Positions 8,281 to 11,065 of a DNA stretch of 11,065 bases are shown piece after piece. This DNA comes from Candidatus Aminicenantota bacterium (lineage in GTDB: Bacteria > Acidobacteriota > Aminicenantia > UBA2199). Where the stretch lies: contig JAGLQA010000830.1 of NCBI GenBank assembly GCA_023137075.1, positions 1 through 11,065 on the forward strand, given 5' to 3'. Under the pieces are notes generated by a model, which saw only the letters and a program-made list of their open reading frames with translations, did not search any database and was not told the DNA's origin. Positions within the stretch are counted from its first letter, which is position 1, and every line of letters begins with the position of its first letter. The position numbers were made by a program, and so were the translations under genes.

Positions 8281-11065
8281 TCAGGCGGTGCGCCGGGGTA
8301 ATAAAGAGTGCGAAAAAAACCATTTATGATGAGATAAAAGCGGTAGAGAAGAGGGATTATTATACGCAGTCTTCGGCGCAAAAACGGCTCTTTTTTTTGG
8401 ATCAATTCGAAGATGTGGGCACCAGTTATAATTTACCCGCAGCGCTTCGCATTGCCGGTAAGCTGGATAAAGTTCGCTATACCGAAGGTTTTAAATCCCT
8501 GGTAATACGGCATGAAGCACTGCGAACTTCCTTTGCACTTATAAACAATCAACCGGTGCAGATCGTACATGACCGCGTCGCTTTCGAAATAGAAGAGATT
8601 AGCACCGGCAAGGAGAAAATCGGGGCCGCCGATTTTCAACATATCATGAAGACCTTTATTCGTCCCTTTGATCTGTCGCGGGCTACGCTGATGCGCGTCG
8701 GCTTAGTGCCCCTAGGCCAGGAGGAATATTTTCTTTTATACGATATGCACCATATTATCTCCGACGGCACCTCGATAAGTATAATGAGCGGCGATTTTGC
8801 ATGGTTGTACGGCGGCGGCGAATTGCGGCCCCTTGCAATTCAATATAAAGATTTTTCCCTCTGGCAAAACGGCATGATAGCCGGCGGAAGGATGAAAAAA
8901 AGCGAGAACTTCTGGTTAGAGCATCTCCGGGGAGAAATTCCCAGGCTGAATTTACCCCTCGATTATCCCCGTCCCAATCATATCAGCTTCGCGGGAGACA
9001 GTTATGACTTTAAAATCGGTAGCCGGGATACAGCAAGATTCAGAGAAATAGCCGCCCACAACGGCGCTACTCTTTACATGAACCTGTTAGCAACTCTATA
9101 TGTACTTTTGTTTAAATATACGGACCAGGATGATATTATTATCGGCAGCGGCATCGCCGGCCGGCCCCACGCCGACCTGCGCGGCATTATCGGAATGTTT
9201 GTGAATACCCTGGCCCTGCGCGGTCACCCGGTGCCCGGGAAAACTTATCTCGAATTTCTAAGGGAAGTCAAAAATTCCAGCATCCGCGCCTTTGAGAACC
9301 AGGATGTGCAATTCGCGGACCTGGTAGATAAACTGAACCCTGAGCGGAATCCCTCCCGGAACCCGCTTTTCGATATATGTTTCGTGCTGCAGAATTTTGA
9401 AGAAACAGGCAAAAAGGAAAAAGGCGTTAGTTTTCTCCCCTATGGATATGACGACGACACCTCTAAATTTGATATAACCATAACCGCTTTTGAAAGGAGC
9501 GAAGAGATATATATCAATATGGAATACTGCACCGACCTGTATAAGAGAGAAACCATCGAAGGCTTGGCCGATCATTTTACCAACCTGATCAGGGCGGTTA
9601 ACCGCAAGCCGGGAAGCCTTATATCCGGCTTAGACATACTCTCGCAAGAAGAGAGACAACGCCTGCTATACGATTTTAACGACACCATATCGGCATATCC
9701 CAAAGACAGAACGATCCCCGATATCTTTGCCTACCAGGCCCTTAAGACCCCGGACAATATTGCCGTTGTGGGTACAGGGCAGGTAGGAGCGAAGCATTTA
9801 ATGCCGGGACAAAATGGGAATGCTTCGCTCCTACAATCGGTAACGGTACACCTGACTTACCGGAAATTGCACCGGCAAGCCGCTGTTCTGAGCCGGGTAT
9901 TGATAGAAAAAGGCATCGGCCCGGATATACTGGTGGCAATAATCGCAGCGCGATCCCTGGAAATGATAACCGGGATAATTGCAATATTAAAAGCAGGCGG
10001 GGCCTACTTGCCCATAGAACCGGACAGCCCGGCAGAAAGAAAGCGCTACATGCTGGCGGACAGCGGCGCGAAATTGCTGCTGACAACCCGCGCTTTTAGC
10101 CAAGAAGTTGATAAGTTAAAAGTTAGTAATTTCAAAGTTGATAAGTTGAAAGATAGTAAGTTGAAAGTTGATGAGTTGAGAAGTACGGAACCGGAAAGAG
10201 GCGAAGATTTATCGTTCGAAATCATCTTTATTGAAGATGGAATTAGCGTAGGGGCACGGCGTACCGTGCCCGGAGAACAGGAGCCGAAAACCGATTTAAC
10301 TTTCAACTCCCCAACTTCCAACTCATCCCCCTTTGATCTGGCCTATGCCATCTACACCTCCGGTACCACCGGCAAACCCAAAGGTACGCTGACCACTCAT
10401 TATAACGCGGTGAGAGTTGTTAAAAACAACAATTATTTGGAGATAAAAGAAGACGATAAGTTGCTGCAATTATCCAATTATGCATTTGACGGTTCTGTGT
10501 TTGATATTTACGGTGCCCTATTGAATGGGGCCGCACTGATACTGATCGAACGCCAGGATGTTATATCTCTTGAACGGTTGGCAGAGGTGATATCGAAAGA
10601 ACAGGTCACCGTATTTTTTGTAACCACAGCATTATTTAATGCCTTAGTCGATTTGAAGATAGAGTGTTTCTCCGGGGTGAGAAAGGTGTTGTTTGGTGGA
10701 GAAAGAATATCTGTCGAACATTCCGTCAGGGCCTTAGACTATATGGGGCAAGATAGAATTATCCATGTATATGGACCCACGGAAACCACGGTTTACGCCA
10801 CTTATTATTTTATTAATCAAATAGAAAAAGAATCTGCCACGATCCCTATAGGGAAACCACTTGCCAATACTTTGATATATATACTCGATCAAAGCCTGCA
10901 AACCGTGCCTTTGGGAATTAACGGGGAAGTTTACATCGGCGGAGACGGCTGTGCCCGGGGATATTTAAACAACCCGGAGTTAACAGCGAAAAAATTTATC
11001 CCCACACAGTGGGGAACCGTAGAGTTGCAAAATCTCGCGTCTCAGCCCACCGATTCAGATTATCA
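5049..11065 (+). CDS. NRPS, 3'-partial, at least two modules: C-A-PCP-C-A
   Basis: The frame is open without a stop from ATG 5049 to the window edge, 2005 complete codons. The protein starts almost directly with a C domain (DIYPLTPMQEGMLFYSL), with a short N-terminus that could accept the docking tail of the preceding protein. Domain order: C (about residues 10-440, active site H148-H149-ILM-D153-G154), A (about 460-970), PCP (phosphopantetheine site S1049 in LGGHSLK), C (about 1100-1530, HHIISDG starting at H1234), then an A domain cut by the window end after motif A6. The first C domain has the HHILMDGW form and follows an E domain, matching a D-residue-accepting type; the second resembles the ordinary L-accepting type. 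It extends the chain by two residues at least. The module 3 A domain contains several repeat elements read through in frame. No thioesterase or terminal domain is visible, so more of the gene lies downstream. Confidence 0.95.
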   Translation, partial: MSSHESPVQDIYPLTPMQEGMLFYSLSDQESSTYFDQLSYRLQGRLDAGLIKKSLDELFKRYDILRTAFVHENVDRPLQVVLKKRQVDFYFEDLREKFSGSRAKKEAYIVEFKRKDRERSFDLSKDVLMRVSVIQIDEVEYEFTWSSHHILMDGWCTGILISDFFVIYNSFLENRDYNLSRVTPFRVYIQWLEKQDKEKSRIYWETYLESYEEAVSIPKKNLRKSGSEEYKNERAAFVIEREKTLVLNNLAGRNNVTLNTLVQVVWGILLSKYNGRDDVVFGSIVSGRPDEIPGIEAMVGIFINAIPVRISCLENKKFNELLKGVQKSALESEPYHYYPLAEIQARSVLKQDLLDHILVFENFPISEQIDGLAVKSKKENRGVELTLSRVDVFEQTNYDFNVIIAPAGIISIRFVYNGNTYDRNFVERITHHFSHVIDQILDNEEISTTDLTLLTEAEKKQILYDFNDTWGESPKGKTLHRLFAEQAEKTPGHIALVKKSETGRCALTYGELNERAGRLAAELRDKGVQPDKVVGLLVERSFDVVIGMLAALKAGGAYLPIDPQYPGDRIAYMLTDSKVKQVLTNCEKEEVKRSIPADIEVIDMGNEGIYSAGSRIPENSNTEADLAYVIYTSGSTGKPKGVMLEHGNLVNLIRFHHRDTDIDCGAVLQFSTISFDVSFHEIFSALPAGGKLLIIDEELRTDIPRLFRLVEENKIKTVFLPISFLKIIFSEDEYIGIFPTTVEHIQTAGEQVVVSEKFARYLKENNVYLHNHYGPAETHVVTAFTVNPAGEIPELPPIGKPILNTDIYILDQQMNIQPIGVPGELYIGGLMVGRGYLGRENLTTEKFIPSPFKKKAVLYKTGDLAKWLTDGNIDFLGRIDHQVKIRGFRIEPGEVESRLLSHPLVKEAVVVPFEKSAYGVKKGEKFLCAYIVAEASGGQPDGQEADEVGSSEGNNGTVPAGLREYLAETLPEYMLPSYFISLNEIPLTPSGKVNRRVLPDPGVEEAGVKHVPPGNEIEEKLAEIWCDVLVIGKDKISIDANFFELGGHSLKAIVLVSRIKKEFSVEFLLNQVFHSPTIRRCAGVIKSAKKTIYDEIKAVEKRDYYTQSSAQKRLFFLDQFEDVGTSYNLPAALRIAGKLDKVRYTEGFKSLVIRHEALRTSFALINNQPVQIVHDRVAFEIEEISTGKEKIGAADFQHIMKTFIRPFDLSRATLMRVGLVPLGQEEYFLLYDMHHIISDGTSISIMSGDFAWLYGGGELRPLAIQYKDFSLWQNGMIAGGRMKKSENFWLEHLRGEIPRLNLPLDYPRPNHISFAGDSYDFKIGSRDTARFREIAAHNGATLYMNLLATLYVLLFKYTDQDDIIIGSGIAGRPHADLRGIIGMFVNTLALRGHPVPGKTYLEFLREVKNSSIRAFENQDVQFADLVDKLNPERNPSRNPLFDICFVLQNFEETGKKEKGVSFLPYGYDDDTSKFDITITAFERSEEIYINMEYCTDLYKRETIEGLADHFTNLIRAVNRKPGSLISGLDILSQEERQRLLYDFNDTISAYPKDRTIPDIFAYQALKTPDNIAVVGTGQVGAKHLMPGQNGNASLLQSVTVHLTYRKLHRQAAVLSRVLIEKGIGPDILVAIIAARSLEMITGIIAILKAGGAYLPIEPDSPAERKRYMLADSGAKLLLTTRAFSQEVDKLKVSNFKVDKLKDSKLKVDELRSTEPERGEDLSFEIIFIEDGISVGARRTVPGEQEPKTDLTFNSPTSNSSPFDLAYAIYTSGTTGKPKGTLTTHYNAVRVVKNNNYLEIKEDDKLLQLSNYAFDGSVFDIYGALLNGAALILIERQDVISLERLAEVISKEQVTVFFVTTALFNALVDLKIECFSGVRKVLFGGERISVEHSVRALDYMGQDRIIHVYGPTETTVYATYYFINQIEKESATIPIGKPLANTLIYILDQSLQTVPLGINGEVYIGGDGCARGYLNNPELTAKKFIPTQWGTVELQNLASQPTDSDY
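9783..9834 (+). repeat. Palindromic element (16-bp perfect arms, 20-nt loop) within the NRPS coding sequence
   Basis: The left arm GTAGGAGCGAAGCATT (9783-9798) is the exact reverse complement of the right arm (9819-9834). It lies in the variable stretch between the start of the module 3 A domain (NIAVV) and motif A1, and is translated as about 17 residues (VGAKHLMPGQNGNASLLQ) without breaking the frame. This form, a GC-rich arm ending in GAAGCATT, resembles dispersed REP-like repeats; a dispersed nature is inferred, since only one copy is in the window. Confidence 0.85.
10105..10187 (+). repeat. 30-bp tandem repeat, nearly three units, encoding a 10-residue repeat
   Basis: Units begin AAGTTGAT at 10105, 10135 and 10165, exactly 30 bases apart; the third is complete only for about 20 bases. 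Because 30 is a multiple of three the repeat is in frame and encodes KVDKLK-type decapeptides (VDKLKVSNFK, VDKLKDSKLK, VDELRSTEPE). It is visibly more AT-rich than the flanking NRPS sequence and sits between motifs A2 and A3 of the module 3 A domain. Confidence 0.85.
10252..10271 (+). repeat. Compact GC-rich palindrome (8-bp arms, 4-nt loop) in the coding sequence
   Basis: GGGCACGG (10252-10259) pairs with CCGTGCCC (10264-10271). Preceded by GTAGG, it looks like the core of a dispersed palindromic repeat. It is translated as part of VGARRTVPGE. There is no following T-run and it lies inside an open frame, so it is not read as a terminator. Confidence 0.65.
10295..10324 (-). repeat. Inverted copy of the AAGTTGAAAG-type repeat
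   Basis: Read on the minus strand, this 30-base stretch is made of GAGTTGGAAGTTGGGGAG and AGTTGAAAGTTAAA, the same vocabulary as the tandem repeat at 10105-10187. AACTTTCAACT at 10298-10308 is the exact reverse complement of 10159-10169 (11 bp). With the tandem repeat it could form the ends of one inserted element of about 220 bp, or be an independent insertion. Confidence 0.6.

Larger units (their letters stand above)
8349..11065 (+). other. Module 3 (C-A, partial), isoleucine specificity code
   Basis: The C domain starts at RDYYTQSSAQKRLFFLD, has its active site at 8748 (HHIISDG) and a clear late motif IIGMFVNTLALR. The A domain has A1 LTYRKLH, A2 LKAGGAYLPIE, A3 YTSGTTGKPKG at 10353, A4 FDGSVFDIY and A5 VYGPTETTVYA. 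The code, read against GrsA from memory, is D-G-F-F-L-G-V-V-Y with the final Lys outside the window; this is the classical isoleucine signature. Loops before A1 and between A2 and A3 carry repeat-derived sequence. After A6 the protein runs into an atypical stretch (TQWGTVELQNLASQPTDSDY) where A7 would be expected, probably another enlarged loop; A7 itself is not in view. Confidence 0.85.

Noticed and set aside
9783..9834. Palindrome as a transcription terminator
   Set aside because: It lies inside an open frame that continues for over 1200 bases, and no T-run follows either arm.
9771..9850. Direct repeat GGTACA (9771-9776 and 9845-9850) flanking the palindrome, as a target-site duplication
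   Set aside because: The two copies are 74 bases apart, not a multiple of three, so a simple insertion with this duplication would have shifted the frame; a 6-base match nearby can also arise by chance.
10105..10187. CRISPR array
   Set aside because: The 30-bp units are directly adjacent with no spacers, and they are translated as part of an A domain.

Overview
The window is a piece of a nonribosomal peptide synthetase (NRPS) locus. All recognisable coding sequence is on the + strand and no RNA genes were seen. The moderate base composition, the strong AAGGAG ribosome-binding site, and an oxygen-sensitive radical SAM/cobalamin unit built into the synthetase suggest an anaerobic Firmicute of the Clostridia type. 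This is inference: no taxonomic marker gene is present.

Layout. (1) Positions 2-2101 hold the 3' end of a gene that begins upstream. It encodes the tail of a condensation (C) domain and the first part of an adenylation (A) domain (motifs A1-A2). The A domain is then interrupted by a radical SAM domain and a cobalamin-binding-like domain. (2) An in-frame TAA at 2099-2101 ends this frame, but the same frame stays open on the far side and continues the cobalamin-domain tail and the rest of the A domain (A3-A10). A carrier protein (PCP), an epimerisation (E) domain and a short docking tail follow, ending at 4963. Positions 2-4963 therefore look like one ancestral gene cut by a single nonsense codon, which may be real or a sequence error. 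(3) An 85-bp gap carries a good ribosome-binding site. (4) From 5049 past the right edge runs a second synthetase of at least 2005 residues: C-A-PCP (module 2) and C-A (module 3, cut by the window end).

How the genes fit together. The first protein would load an amino acid of unclear identity and epimerise it to the D form. The docking tail would hand the chain to the second protein, whose first C domain has the look of a type that accepts D residues. That protein would add a residue whose A-domain code resembles, imperfectly, a proline code, and then isoleucine, whose code is a classical match. The order D-Xaa, Pro-like, Ile is a partial, inferred product; modules upstream and downstream are missing.

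The most unusual features are the radical SAM/cobalamin unit between A2 and A3, with its two halves in swapped order, and several repeat elements inside the coding sequence of the module 3 A domain. The repeats are a perfect 16-bp-arm palindrome, a 30-bp tandem repeat, a compact GC-rich palindrome and an inverted copy of the tandem repeat. All are read through in frame and fall in inter-motif loops.
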